Shown here: one piece after another, positions 15,232-23,016 of the stretch
How positions within the stretch are numbered: the first letter of the stretch is position 1
How the letters are laid out: each line of letters begins with the position of its first letter
Assembly (NCBI GenBank): GCA_022571175.1
Contig: JACZYI010000004.1
Span: forward strand, 1-23,710
Source of the DNA: Pseudomonadota bacterium
Lineage (GTDB): Bacteria; Pseudomonadota; Alphaproteobacteria; Sphingomonadales; SMXR01
DNA: 23,710 bases
Reading direction: 5' to 3'
Position numbers and translations under genes: made by a program
Notes under the pieces: generated by a model
Database searches by the model: none
What the model saw: only the letters and a program-made list of their open reading frames with translations
Told to the model about the DNA's origin: nothing

Positions 15232-16767
15232 TCAAGACGCTTTGCCAATTTCTTCCACCAAATCCACCAAAACAGCAGTGTCAGATTTCTTTGTGTGTTC
15301 AAGCTCTGTTTCATCATTTAACAAGGCTATTCCTCCCAAATTCTGTATTAGCGTCGATAATTGTTCAACGTTTATCGGCTTTAAAAGCACTTCCAAAATT
15401 CCCAATCCCGCATAAATTGATTTTTCTTCCACCTCAGAACTTGCCGTAAGCATAGCGATCGGAAGATCTGAAAATTTACCCCCAAGCTTCCGTATTTGCC
15501 GCGCGGCTTCAATGCCGTTCAGGTCAGGCATTTTCAAATCCATCAATATGAGGTCAACATCATTGGAGGTGGCCATCTTTACTGCCATATTACCGTTTTC
15601 GGCGATAATGACTTCGTGCCCCACCTTTGCCAGCAGGCGAATAATAAGCAGTTGATTAACCTGATTATCTTCGGCGACCAAAATCTTGAGTGGTCGCTGC
15701 ACAGGCTGTTTTCTGATTGAACGCACTTTTGAGAGACCAGAATCTTTGCTCTGTTTTTCCACACCCATCATATCGCAAATTTTTGACCGCAATTGATCAT
15801 GAGATACGGGCGTGAGCAAAAAATTCTGTAAGGGAGAAGCGGCAATATCCTTAGGCCTTTTTGCACTATTGGCCGTCACAATTGTTAAAAGGCGATCAAG
15901 CGCTGCTCTGGCGTGAATATGTGAAAGCAGACTATTGGCATCTTCGATGGCATTTGTGCCCGCCAACAGGACGATGCCATTTTTTGCCCCAGTAAGAATG
16001 GGGCGAATCAGATTCAGGCCCTCTGAGATGTTTTCAAAAACGTCAACCTTAGTGGACCATGCATCGAGCTGGGCTTTTAATGGCAATCTTAAATAATCAG
16101 CGTCGGAAACCAGGACACAAGAAACATCTGAAAGATCCGCGACCTCAGAAGCCAGTGAATCCGCCGCAGCCGGTGCATCAATTTCGATCCAGAACAGGCT
16201 ACCTTTTCCGGGCTCACTCTCAACGCCGATGGTGCCATTCATCAGTTCAGTCAGACGCTGGCAAATGGCTAAACCAAGGCCAGTCCCACCAAATTGGCGC
16301 GTGGTTGAGCTATCGGCTTGGGTAAATTCATCAAACAGGGTTTTAATGGCTTCTTCGGGAATGCCTATTCCTGTGTCCTGCACTTCAATTCGCAAGCGAT
16401 GATCACCGGTGGCTTCGCCCAGAGAAAAGACCGAGACAGAAACCGCACCTGAAGGTGTAAATTTTATTGCGTTGCCAACAAGATTAAGAAGAATTTGTCT
16501 CAAACGAACCGAATCCCCCAAAATTTTTCTCGGCAAACGAGGGTCAAAAATGGTTGATATTCTCAGCTCTTTATCATTCGCGTCCGGCAGCAACAGTTCG
16601 TTTACATGATCAACCAACTCGACCATGTTGAGCGGTCGTTTTTCTATGGCCATCTTGCCCGCATCCAGTTTGGAATAATCCAGAAGGTCGTTGATAATTT
16701 CGAGCAAAGTATCCCCGGATTTCTGAATATGTGTAGCAAATTCCCGCTGTTCCGGGTCCAGTTGCGT
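15232..16767 (-). CDS. Hybrid sensor histidine kinase, C-terminal part (rest of DHp, ATPase, two receiver domains)
   Basis: This is the continuation of the kinase below in the shifted frame, beginning at codon ACG 16767; it has no convincing start of its own. It holds the end of the dimerisation helix (LLEIINDLLDYSKLDAGKM) and the ATPase domain with the N-box asparagine in LNLVGNAIKFT, DTGIGIP and GGTGLGL. Next is a receiver-like domain without the phosphoacceptor aspartate (GIVLLAG at the usual position). Last is an intact receiver: AEDNQVNQ, LILMDLKMPDLNG with the acceptor Asp, and LLKPINVEQL. An HPt domain is not seen, so phosphate would pass to a separate HPt protein. It reads as fully conserved, which suggests either a recent frameshift or a sequence error. 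Confidence 0.85.
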   Translation of the reverse strand, partial: TQLDPEQREFATHIQKSGDTLLEIINDLLDYSKLDAGKMAIEKRPLNMVELVDHVNELLLPDANDKELRISTIFDPRLPRKILGDSVRLRQILLNLVGNAIKFTPSGAVSVSVFSLGEATGDHRLRIEVQDTGIGIPEEAIKTLFDEFTQADSSTTRQFGGTGLGLAICQRLTELMNGTIGVESEPGKGSLFWIEIDAPAAADSLASEVADLSDVSCVLVSDADYLRLPLKAQLDAWSTKVDVFENISEGLNLIRPILTGAKNGIVLLAGTNAIEDANSLLSHIHARAALDRLLTIVTANSAKRPKDIAASPLQNFLLTPVSHDQLRSKICDMMGVEKQSKDSGLSKVRSIRKQPVQRPLKILVAEDNQVNQLLIIRLLAKVGHEVIIAENGNMAVKMATSNDVDLILMDLKMPDLNGIEAARQIRKLGGKFSDLPIAMLTASSEVEEKSIYAGLGILEVLLKPINVEQLSTLIQNLGGIALLNDETELEHTKKSDTAVLVDLVEEIGKAS

Positions 16768-17930
16768 TTTATCAATAATCTGGACATGCCAACAATGCCA
16801 TTTAGTGGCGTGCGAATTTCGTGACTCATGGTTGCCAAAAAGTCTGATTTGGCTTTGCTGCCGGCCTCGGCTTCGTCCCTGGCTATCGCAAGCTGAGCTT
16901 CCCGTTTTTTCAAAATGCTGACATCCACACCAAGAGAAATCACGCCGCCCGATTCGGTGCGTTTCTCGTTGATAAGAATCCAGCGTCCATCATCCAGACG
17001 ATATTCATAGGAGCCATCCTTGCAGGACAGCCCTCGCAACCGTTGTTGAATTAAATCCTTTCGTTTTTTGTTCGAAAGGTCGGGTTTTATCTCTGTCAAA
17101 TAGTTGTCCAGAATATCGCTGAATAAATACCCAACAACCAAAGCAGATGGTTGCTCGGAAAAAAACCATTCAGCAAAAATCTCGTTATGAGCAACCAATC
17201 TTAAATCAGCATCAAATAGTGCTATGCCATCGGTGCTTGCATCCAGAGCCTCCTTTAGAAGATCTACCGATCCGGATAGTCGCTTTTCAAAAGCTATGGC
17301 GCGACCTTCAACCTCTTTGTGCTCACTCTGGAGTACCTGATGGGATTTCTGTAAATCAAATAATTGCAGGGCATTTTTTTGGACGAGAACAGCGTTGCGA
17401 TCGAGGAAAAGACCAAAAAAGAACGTCATTGTAGCCAACAGTGCAAAGTCCGGATTTTGTATGAGCAACAAATAGACGATGAAGGGCGCGAGCGAGGTCA
17501 CAAAAAAAGCACGAGCGGCAGGCAAATATATGGATGTTGTTGCGGCCGCCCCCGAGGTGACACCGATAATGATAAAAACCGTCACCCGCTCCATCGCCGC
17601 ATCAGGATAAAGGTAGAGAAAAAATGCAAAACTTCCCCAAATCAATCCTGTAACGAAGGCTCCAAGTGTAAATCTAGTTCCCCAAAGAGACTCATCGATC
17701 GGAGCAGATTCCTGAAAATAGCGATAACTGAAGTAGTAGCGTACAACTACCGACAGGGTCATGGCTCCGAGCCATATGAGCAAATAAATCGTCGGCACAC
17801 GCCCCCAGACAAACCAGGCAAGGAGAATTGATGCCAGGACATTGTATATGATAACCATACGCGCATTTTGATAAAGCACCTGAATCACCTGACCAAGGGC
17901 GGTGTTTTTTTTGTTTCCGGGTCTGATCAC
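16644..17930 (-). CDS. Hybrid sensor histidine kinase, N-terminal part (six membrane helices, PAS, start of DHp), frameshifted
   Basis: From a GTG at 17930 the protein has about six hydrophobic helices (residues 25-175) with short loops. A coiled linker (about 185-225) is followed by a PAS domain (about 228-345, DASTDGIALFDADLRLVAHN), then LATMSHEIRTPLNGIVGMS with the phosphorylated His370. After Lys388 the reading frame leaves the family: the remaining 40 residues are unrelated and the correct continuation lies in the neighbouring frame. Joined at the AAAA run, the two parts make a normal hybrid kinase of about 900 residues. The multi-helix N-terminus suggests sensing in or near the membrane; the signal is unknown. 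No response regulator gene is adjacent. The start is uncertain because no strong ribosome-binding site is visible. Confidence 0.85.
   Translation of the reverse strand: MIRPGNKKNTALGQVIQVLYQNARMVIIYNVLASILLAWFVWGRVPTIYLLIWLGAMTLSVVVRYYFSYRYFQESAPIDESLWGTRFTLGAFVTGLIWGSFAFFLYLYPDAAMERVTVFIIIGVTSGAAATTSIYLPAARAFFVTSLAPFIVYLLLIQNPDFALLATMTFFFGLFLDRNAVLVQKNALQLFDLQKSHQVLQSEHKEVEGRAIAFEKRLSGSVDLLKEALDASTDGIALFDADLRLVAHNEIFAEWFFSEQPSALVVGYLFSDILDNYLTEIKPDLSNKKRKDLIQQRLRGLSCKDGSYEYRLDDGRWILINEKRTESGGVISLGVDVSILKKREAQLAIARDEAEAGSKAKSDFLATMSHEIRTPLNGIVGMSRLLIKRNWTRNSGNLLHIFRNPGILCSKLSTTFWIIPNWMRARWP
16767..16770 (-). other. Frameshift point in the hybrid kinase (A4 run)
   Basis: On the coding strand the codons read ATA AAA CGC. 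Adding one A gives ATA AAA ACG CAA CTG, which restores the conserved DHp helix (LLIKTQLDPEQREFA) and joins the two open frames. The change is therefore a one-base loss in a run of A, an error-prone kind of site for both replication and sequencing. Confidence 0.85.
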
Positions 17931-18160
17931 TTTGGCAATATTTGACGATTCCGCGATGTGGTTATCTCCATACTAATTCATGTTAGATTTTATCGAATCC
18001 TGAAAAATTCGATATGCATATATATCACATTATCACTTGGAAATGCCATATTGCCTCCAAGGTCAAGGATAAAATTGAATTTCGCTTGAAAAATCAAAGA
18101 GATATGATTTAAAATTGAGATACTTTGAACCTCAGCAGCAGACCATTGAATGGGATTGGG
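17931..18160. other. Divergent intergenic region between the kinase and SDR genes
   Basis: This 230-base AT-rich region should hold both promoters. It contains a perfect ten-base palindrome, ATATGCATAT (18012-18021), inside the larger GATAT...ATATC repeat (18011-18026). No promoter pair was convincing and no RNA gene was seen. An in-frame TTG at 18125 would extend the SDR gene by 12 codons but lacks homology. Confidence 0.4.
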
Positions 18161-18916
18161 ATGCAGTTTTCTGGAAAAATTGTGGCCATCACAGGGGCCA
18201 CCTCGGGCATCGGTGAAGCAACCGCCAAAGCCTTTTCTGAGCGTGGTGCGCAGGTCTGTTTTTGCGGCAGACGGGAAGGTCTTGGCAAGACGGTTGAAGC
18301 GTCAATCCGCAATAGGGGGGGGATTGCCCATTACATATGCGCCGATGTTACAATTCCTGATGATATGGAGAGATTTATCAAGGAATGTCTGAAATTATGC
18401 GGGGGCCTTCACATTGCCTTCAACAATGCAGGAATCAACCATCCACCCTTCAAGTCAGCCCAAATGCCCGATGAGTTGCTTGCCAAAATAATGGCTACCA
18501 ATGCCGGGGGTGTCTTAAATGCCATGAGAGCTGAAATCAGTATTTTTGAAGAACTTGGCGGCGGAATCATAATCAATACCGCTTCCATTTTGGCGTCCAA
18601 GGGGGCGGCCTGGATGGGGGTTTATGGTGCCAGCAAACACGCAGTTATCGGGTTAACCAAAAGCGCAGCTCTCGAATATGCGGATAAAAATATCAGGATC
18701 AATTCCATTTCGCCTGGGCCCACAGATACGCCAATGTATCGCAAAGCGATGGAGGAAATTCAGGGCGATGAGGAAAAATATGCGGGAGGTTTTCCAAAAG
18801 AAGGGATTGCTCAGCCAGAGGATGTGGCAAAAGCAGTCATGTTTCTTGCCCAGGCTGAGAATAGCTTTATGACCGGTGCGAATCTCGTGGTTGATGGCGG
18901 GTTTTCGCTCAAATAA
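18161..18916 (+). CDS. Short-chain dehydrogenase/reductase (classical SDR)
   Basis: This 251-residue NAD(P)-dependent oxidoreductase has the cofactor motif TGATSGIG (11-18), NNAG (88-91), catalytic Ser142, Tyr155 and Lys159 (YGASK), and SPGPTDTPM after the fifth strand. It ends GANLVVDGGFSLK, the usual classical SDR tail. Arg37-Arg38 after the second strand (CGRREG) favours NADPH over NADH, by family rule. The ATG at 18161 is chosen because the fold begins directly after it and GGGA lies five bases upstream. The substrate cannot be told; neighbours give no pathway. Confidence 0.9.
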   Translation: MQFSGKIVAITGATSGIGEATAKAFSERGAQVCFCGRREGLGKTVEASIRNRGGIAHYICADVTIPDDMERFIKECLKLCGGLHIAFNNAGINHPPFKSAQMPDELLAKIMATNAGGVLNAMRAEISIFEELGGGIIINTASILASKGAAWMGVYGASKHAVIGLTKSAALEYADKNIRINSISPGPTDTPMYRKAMEEIQGDEEKYAGGFPKEGIAQPEDVAKAVMFLAQAENSFMTGANLVVDGGFSLK

Positions 18917-18988
18917 ATCAAGGCAGGATCGTGCTCTAAGGATATAATTCTATTGACGAAATTGTTCCCTGGGCGCAGATAAGATATC

Positions 18989-20071
18989 ATGAACATCATT
19001 CGCGACTGGTTTAATAGATATTTCTCAGACCCTCAGGTCGTCTTACTGGTACTGCTGATCGTTGGGGCGGTGCTTGCAATCATATTATTGGGCAACATGC
19101 TTGCCCCCGCCATTGCAGCGGTCGTGTTAGCATTTCTTCTCGATGGTCCTGCTGATTGGCTCCGTCGCAGGGGCGTTTCCAATATCATCTCCGTAACAAT
19201 TGTATTTGTTTCATTCCTGACCATAGCTTTTATTGCTTTTGTTGCAATATTGCCCCCCATTACGGGGCAATTTGCACAATTTTTTGGCCTCTTGCCCAGC
19301 ATGGTTACGACCTTGCAGGATTTGGCAATGAAATTACCGGAAGCTTTCCCGGGATTTGTGGATGAAGCTCAGGTGGCTGAATTGATGGCAGGTGTGCGTG
19401 CCGAGCTCATCGATGTAGGACAAAAAGCCCTGCAGTTTTCACTTGGTGGCATTACCAACCTTATTACCATTGTGGTTTATACCATTCTTGTCCCGGTCAT
19501 GGTTTTTTTCTTTCTCAAGGACCGGGACGTCATTTTGGCCTGGCTGGGGTCTTTTCTGCCCGCTCACAGGCCATTGGTAAGAAGTATTTGGCTGGAAGTA
19601 ATTGACCGTACCGGCGATTATGCCCGAGGTAAAGTTTATGAGATTCTGATCGTGGGGTTTTCGTCCTGGGCGGTCTACACGGTTATTGATCTTCGGTTTG
19701 CCGCCTTCTTGGCCCTTCTTACTGGCCTATCAGTTGTTATTCCCTATATCGGTGCAGCTTTGGTCACACTTCCCGTCGCTTTTGTTGCCTTTTTCCAATG
19801 GGGGTTAACCAGCGAATTTGTCCTGGCAGTTGGCCTATATCTTGTCATTCAGGCGCTAGATGGCAATATCCTGGCACCCCTCCTGTTTTCCGAGGTGGTG
19901 AAGCTTCATCCCAATGCCATCATTTTTTCTATTTTGCTCTTTGGTGGAATTTGGGGACTATGGGGCGTCTTTTTTGCCATTCCACTTGCCACTGGGGCTC
20001 ATGCTGTTATCAAGGCCTGGCCTCGAAAGAATGGGGACGAGATTGAACGAAAATCTGACAGTACATCTTAG
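18989..20071 (+). CDS. AI-2E family (PerM-like) integral membrane protein
   Basis: This 360-residue protein has about seven or eight membrane helices: two at the N-terminus (VVLLVLLIVGAVLAIILLGN, APAIAAVVLAFLL), one near 70-95, a soluble loop (about 100-150), then several to residue 345. The conserved C-terminal segments are GLSVVIPYIGAAL, DGNILAPLLFSEVVKLHP and FGGIWGLWGVFFAIPLA. The family includes TqsA and PerM and is annotated as autoinducer-2 exporters, though most members have no shown substrate and some are Na+/H+ antiporters. It follows the SDR gene by 72 bases; a TATAAT (18943-18948) and a TTGACG (18953-18958) lie in that gap without good partners. Confidence 0.9.
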   Translation: MNIIRDWFNRYFSDPQVVLLVLLIVGAVLAIILLGNMLAPAIAAVVLAFLLDGPADWLRRRGVSNIISVTIVFVSFLTIAFIAFVAILPPITGQFAQFFGLLPSMVTTLQDLAMKLPEAFPGFVDEAQVAELMAGVRAELIDVGQKALQFSLGGITNLITIVVYTILVPVMVFFFLKDRDVILAWLGSFLPAHRPLVRSIWLEVIDRTGDYARGKVYEILIVGFSSWAVYTVIDLRFAAFLALLTGLSVVIPYIGAALVTLPVAFVAFFQWGLTSEFVLAVGLYLVIQALDGNILAPLLFSEVVKLHPNAIIFSILLFGGIWGLWGVFFAIPLATGAHAVIKAWPRKNGDEIERKSDSTS

Positions 20072-20080
20072 GGGTGTCGC

Positions 20081-20110
20081 TTGACTTTTACCTCAAAATG
20101 TGCCTATATG
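20081..20110 (+). promoter_or_regulatory. Candidate promoter of the endolysin-holin cassette
   Basis: TTGACT (20081-20086) is followed after 18 bases by TATATG (20105-20110); five and four consensus matches. The predicted start near 20117 gives a leader of about 100 bases. Confidence 0.45.
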
Positions 20111-20114
20111 GATA

Positions 20115-20132
20115 TAAATAATATAATATTTA
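20115..20132. repeat. AT-rich palindrome at the predicted start of the lysis transcript
   Basis: TAAATA and TATTTA form a perfect inverted repeat around ATATAA, just downstream of the candidate -10. The place fits a repressor operator. AT-rich stretches form such repeats by chance fairly often, so this is a suggestion. Confidence 0.35.
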
Positions 20133-20143
20133 CCAAATAGATG

Positions 20144-20219
20144 ATTGCCGGATCGTTAAAAAGGATGCCTCCATCTTGCGGGGCATGTGAATAAAGCGAT
20201 TATGGAGTAAACCGGCAAT
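20144..20219 (+). promoter_or_regulatory. Structured 5' leader able to hide the endolysin ribosome-binding site and start codon
   Basis: ATTGCCGG (20144-20151) is the exact complement of CCGGCAAT (20212-20219), which includes the first two bases of the ATG. Nested inside, CTCCAT (20169-20174) exactly complements ATGGAG (20202-20207), which contains the Shine-Dalgarno GGAG. Alternative pairings exist (ATGCC 20165-20169 with GGCAT 20182-20186; ATCG 20152-20155 with CGAT 20197-20200) and exclude the second helix, so two folds are possible. It matches no riboswitch class that I recognise. Confidence 0.4.
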
Positions 20220-20679
20220 GAAACTGTCTGAACACTTTACCCTTCTTGAGTTCACGAAGAGCCAAACCGCCCTTAGGCGCGGCATTGTCAATCGCCCTGA
20301 TCCAACGGCCATTAAGAATATGCAAAGGGTAGCCCGGGAAATTCTGGAGCCCGTCAGGGCACATTTCTCCAGAGCCTTTTCCCCAAGCTCAGGCTATCGC
20401 TGCGCAGCCCTGAATGCTGCGGTCGGTTCAAAATCACATTCGCAACATTTGACCGGTGAAGCTATCGATTTTGAGGTGCCAGGGATCGCGAATCCAGAGC
20501 TTGCCAACTGGATCGCTGAAACCCTCATTTTTGATCAGTTGATCCTTGAATTTTTTGATCCTTATTTCGGGCCCGGATCGGGATGGGTACACTGTTCATT
20601 CAAGGCTACCGCCAACCGGGGTCGTATATTGACACTGAATCGTAATCGAATCATGTCCGGCATTCAGGAGACATTGTAA
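20218..20679 (+). CDS. Phage-type endolysin, peptidase M15 family (D-Ala-D-Ala carboxypeptidase/endopeptidase fold)
   Basis: This 153-residue protein starts MKLSEHFTLLEFTKSQTA, the usual opening of the M15A phage peptidases. It carries the zinc ligands His77 and Asp84 (SQHLTGEAIDFEV) and His125 (GWVHCSF), with SGYRCAALNAAVGS before them. It should cut peptide bonds in peptidoglycan. There is no signal peptide, so release needs a holin, and the next gene is one: its ATG overlaps this stop (TAATG). No capsid, tail, terminase or integrase gene is near. It may be a prophage remnant, the lysis module of a gene transfer agent placed away from its structural cluster, or a domesticated cell-wall enzyme. 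Confidence 0.9.
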   Translation: MKLSEHFTLLEFTKSQTALRRGIVNRPDPTAIKNMQRVAREILEPVRAHFSRAFSPSSGYRCAALNAAVGSKSHSQHLTGEAIDFEVPGIANPELANWIAETLIFDQLILEFFDPYFGPGSGWVHCSFKATANRGRILTLNRNRIMSGIQETL

Positions 20680-21092
20680 TGGGATTACTTTCAAAAATAT
20701 TTGGGGCTGACATGGCCGTTGACGGGTTGAAAGCGCTTGGGAATATTGTCGATGAAATCTGGACTTCCAAAGAGGAAAAAATGGGACATAAGGAATTTAT
20801 GGCCAAACTGGCTCAACAGCCGGGGCTAATTCAGCTTGAAATAAACAAACTGGAAGCACAGCACAGGTCAATCTTTGTTGCCGGATGGCGTCCCTTCATA
20901 GGTTGGGTCTGCGGCCTTGGTTTTCTCTGGGCCTTTCTGGGGCAACCACTGTTTAGCTGGGTGGTGCTTCTCATGGGAGAAACTATTGTGCCGCCCAGCA
21001 TTCCTACCGAAAATATGATGGAACTGGTTCTGGCGCTTCTGGGCCTTGGTGGCCTCAGAACCTACGAAAAAATCATGGGCCGTACCAGGTAG
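20679..21092 (+). CDS. Holin of the 3TM (Holin_3TMs) type
   Basis: This 137-residue protein has an N-terminal soluble part (GADMAVDGLKALGNIVDEIW), a charged helical region (about 32-65), the family's WRPFIGW turn, and hydrophobic segments at about 73-87, 88-103 and 112-127, ending in a basic tail. Holins of this family open the inner membrane so that a leaderless endolysin can reach the wall. It shares one base with the endolysin stop, so the two are translationally coupled. It converges on cysK with an 18-base gap and no clear terminator. Confidence 0.85.
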   Translation: MGLLSKIFGADMAVDGLKALGNIVDEIWTSKEEKMGHKEFMAKLAQQPGLIQLEINKLEAQHRSIFVAGWRPFIGWVCGLGFLWAFLGQPLFSWVVLLMGETIVPPSIPTENMMELVLALLGLGGLRTYEKIMGRTR

Positions 21093-21110
21093 GTTTGAGT
21101 GTCAGCGACC

Positions 21111-22031
21111 TTATTCTGTGGGTAGAAATCCCTCGATTGAGAGATAGCGCTCGCCAGAATCATAATTAAATCCAAGAATTCGGCTACCTGGTTCCAAATC
21201 AGGTAGTTTCTTCTCGATAGCGGCCAATGTTGCGCCTGACGAGATACCAATGAGAGTACCTTCTTCGCGTGCTGATCGGCGTGCCATATCCATGGCGTCC
21301 TGATGGTGCACCGTTATGGTGCCATCCAGCAGGTCGGTATGTAAATTAACCGGAATAAAGCCAGCACCAATACCCTGGATGGGATGAGGGCCCGGTTTGC
21401 CGCCAGAAATGACAGGTGAGGCCTCCGGTTCAACAGCAAAAACTTTCAGATTCGGCCAAGCTTCTGTCAATACCTGGGCACATCCGGTTATGTGGCCCCC
21501 TGTGCCAACGCCCGTAATCAGACAATCCAGGCCATCAGGGAAATCGCTTAAAATTTCCTGGGCCGTGGTATCCCTATGGACGTCAATGTTTGCCTGATTA
21601 TCGAATTGCGATGGCATCCAGGCACCCGGAGTATTTTCTACCATCTCTGTCGCCTTGGCTACGGCCCCGGGCATGCCTTTTTCTTTTGGTGTCAGCACAA
21701 ATTCTGAGCCATAAGCCAACATCAGGCGGCGGCGCTCAACCGACATGGACTCCGGCATTACAAGAATAAGTCGATAACCCTTCACCGCAGCTACAATCGC
21801 GAGACCAATGCCCGTATTGCCAGATGTAGGCTCAATAATAACGCTATCTGGTTTCAAAATGCCCTGAGCTTCGGCGTCTTCAATCATGGATAGCGCAATG
21901 CGGTCCTTAATGCTGGCACCTGGGTTGGCACGCTCATGTTTGATCCATACCTCAAAGTCAGATGGGAACAGACGCTGAATCTTCACATGTGGCGTGTCGC
22001 CGATAGTTTCGAGAATGCTGTTGCACTTCAT
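21111..22031 (-). CDS. cysK: Cysteine synthase (O-acetylserine sulfhydrylase)
   Basis: This 306-residue fold-type II PLP enzyme joins sulfide with O-acetylserine to make cysteine. Lys42 (GASIKDRIA) binds PLP, PTSGNTGIG (68-76) holds the substrate loop, GVGTGGHITG binds the PLP phosphate, and GISSGATLAAI lies near the C-terminus. Length is normal for CysK. GGAG lies eight bases before the ATG. The upstream serine acetyltransferase gene ends 26 bases before the start, so the two consecutive enzymes of cysteine synthesis form an operon. The tail GFLPTE lacks the extra domains of cystathionine beta-synthase. CysM is the main alternative. Confidence 0.94.
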   Translation of the reverse strand: MKCNSILETIGDTPHVKIQRLFPSDFEVWIKHERANPGASIKDRIALSMIEDAEAQGILKPDSVIIEPTSGNTGIGLAIVAAVKGYRLILVMPESMSVERRRLMLAYGSEFVLTPKEKGMPGAVAKATEMVENTPGAWMPSQFDNQANIDVHRDTTAQEILSDFPDGLDCLITGVGTGGHITGCAQVLTEAWPNLKVFAVEPEASPVISGGKPGPHPIQGIGAGFIPVNLHTDLLDGTITVHHQDAMDMARRSAREEGTLIGISSGATLAAIEKKLPDLEPGSRILGFNYDSGERYLSIEGFLPTE

Positions 22032-22057
22032 TTTAGCAACTCCTTTTCACCCAATTC

Positions 22058-22906
22058 TCAAATGCTGTAATCTAGTCCGCTTGCCGCCTTGTCGGATGAT
22101 TTGTACATGACTCGCGAGTAGGGCAAGATACTTTGTGTGATCCACACATTCCCTCCAATCACCGAGTCATGCCCAACCACTGTCTCGCCGCCAAGAATCG
22201 TCGCATTAGCATATATGGTAACATTATCTTCGATTGTGGGATGACGTTTTTGATCGCGCGCGGCCTCATCGACTTTCAGAGCTCCGAGTGTGACCCCTTG
22301 ATAAATGTTAACATGGTCTCCGATAATGGACGTTCCGCCAATGACAACGCCGGTTCCGTGATCAACATAAAAGGATTTTCCAATCCGGGCACCGGGATGT
22401 ATATCGATGCCGGTCAGTCGATGGGCATATTCGGCCAGGATTCGTGGAAAAATTGGGACCCCGGAGCAATACAGGGGATGGGCAATTCTGTGAGCCGTGA
22501 CTGCTAGACAACCAGGATACGTCTTTATCACCTCAGCAAGAGAATGTGCTGCCGGATCTCCTGCCTTAAGGCGCTCCGCATCAAGCCTGACGGCTGAAGC
22601 GATTTCAGGCAATTGCTCCATAAACCGGATTACGATGTCGGATACTTCCTTTGTAGAAGATTTTGGCATAGAGCGCTGAACCAGAGAACAGGCCATTTTC
22701 TTGATGGAGCCCAGCATAGCTTCCATATCTTTTTCAAGCGCAATTTTTTCAGCAGCCAATTGCGGAAACAGAGCCCCCAATACGAGTTCTAGAAACCCCT
22801 CAGCATCCTTCATGGAAATATCGGGGGCAGATTCATATTCTTGATGAATTCTGAACAATTCTCTCGCGATTCCCGCTACTGCGCGGTCTGTGGTTTTCTT
22901 CGCCAT
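22058..22906 (-). CDS. epsC: Serine O-acetyltransferase, EpsC type
   Basis: This 282-residue enzyme transfers acetyl from acetyl-CoA to serine, supplying O-acetylserine to the cysteine synthase encoded next. It has a long helical N-terminal part (1-130), AHRIAHPLYCSG, the catalytic pair region GIDIHPGA (Asp168) and DHGTGVVIGG (His183), and a left-handed hexapeptide-repeat helix (GDHVNIYQGVTLGAL, EDNVTIYANATILGG, GHDSVIGGNVWI). The long N-terminus and short tail fit the EpsC group rather than E. coli CysE. The final residue is isoleucine (GLDYSI), as expected where the tail docks into CysK to form the cysteine synthase complex; that interaction is inferred. Confidence 0.92.
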   Translation of the reverse strand: MAKKTTDRAVAGIARELFRIHQEYESAPDISMKDAEGFLELVLGALFPQLAAEKIALEKDMEAMLGSIKKMACSLVQRSMPKSSTKEVSDIVIRFMEQLPEIASAVRLDAERLKAGDPAAHSLAEVIKTYPGCLAVTAHRIAHPLYCSGVPIFPRILAEYAHRLTGIDIHPGARIGKSFYVDHGTGVVIGGTSIIGDHVNIYQGVTLGALKVDEAARDQKRHPTIEDNVTIYANATILGGETVVGHDSVIGGNVWITQSILPYSRVMYKSSDKAASGLDYSI

Positions 22907-23016
22907 TGCCTTACCCTGTCAAACTCAACAACTAATATGGATGTCAAACCCAAGATGTACAGATATTTTGTGAAACTGATCGATAAATATCGCCGGTGAT
23001 TTTGGTCGATGCGGAC

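Noticed and set aside
16767..16770. Programmed -1 frameshift in the kinase
   Set aside because: The A4 run allows a slip, but there is no standard slippery heptamer and no clear downstream structure; an indel or sequence error is simpler.
22917..22949. Two TGTCAAAC copies 25 bases apart before the serine acetyltransferase gene
   Set aside because: They read as two TTGACA-like -35 boxes on the minus strand, but neither has an acceptable -10, and eight-base repeats are common.
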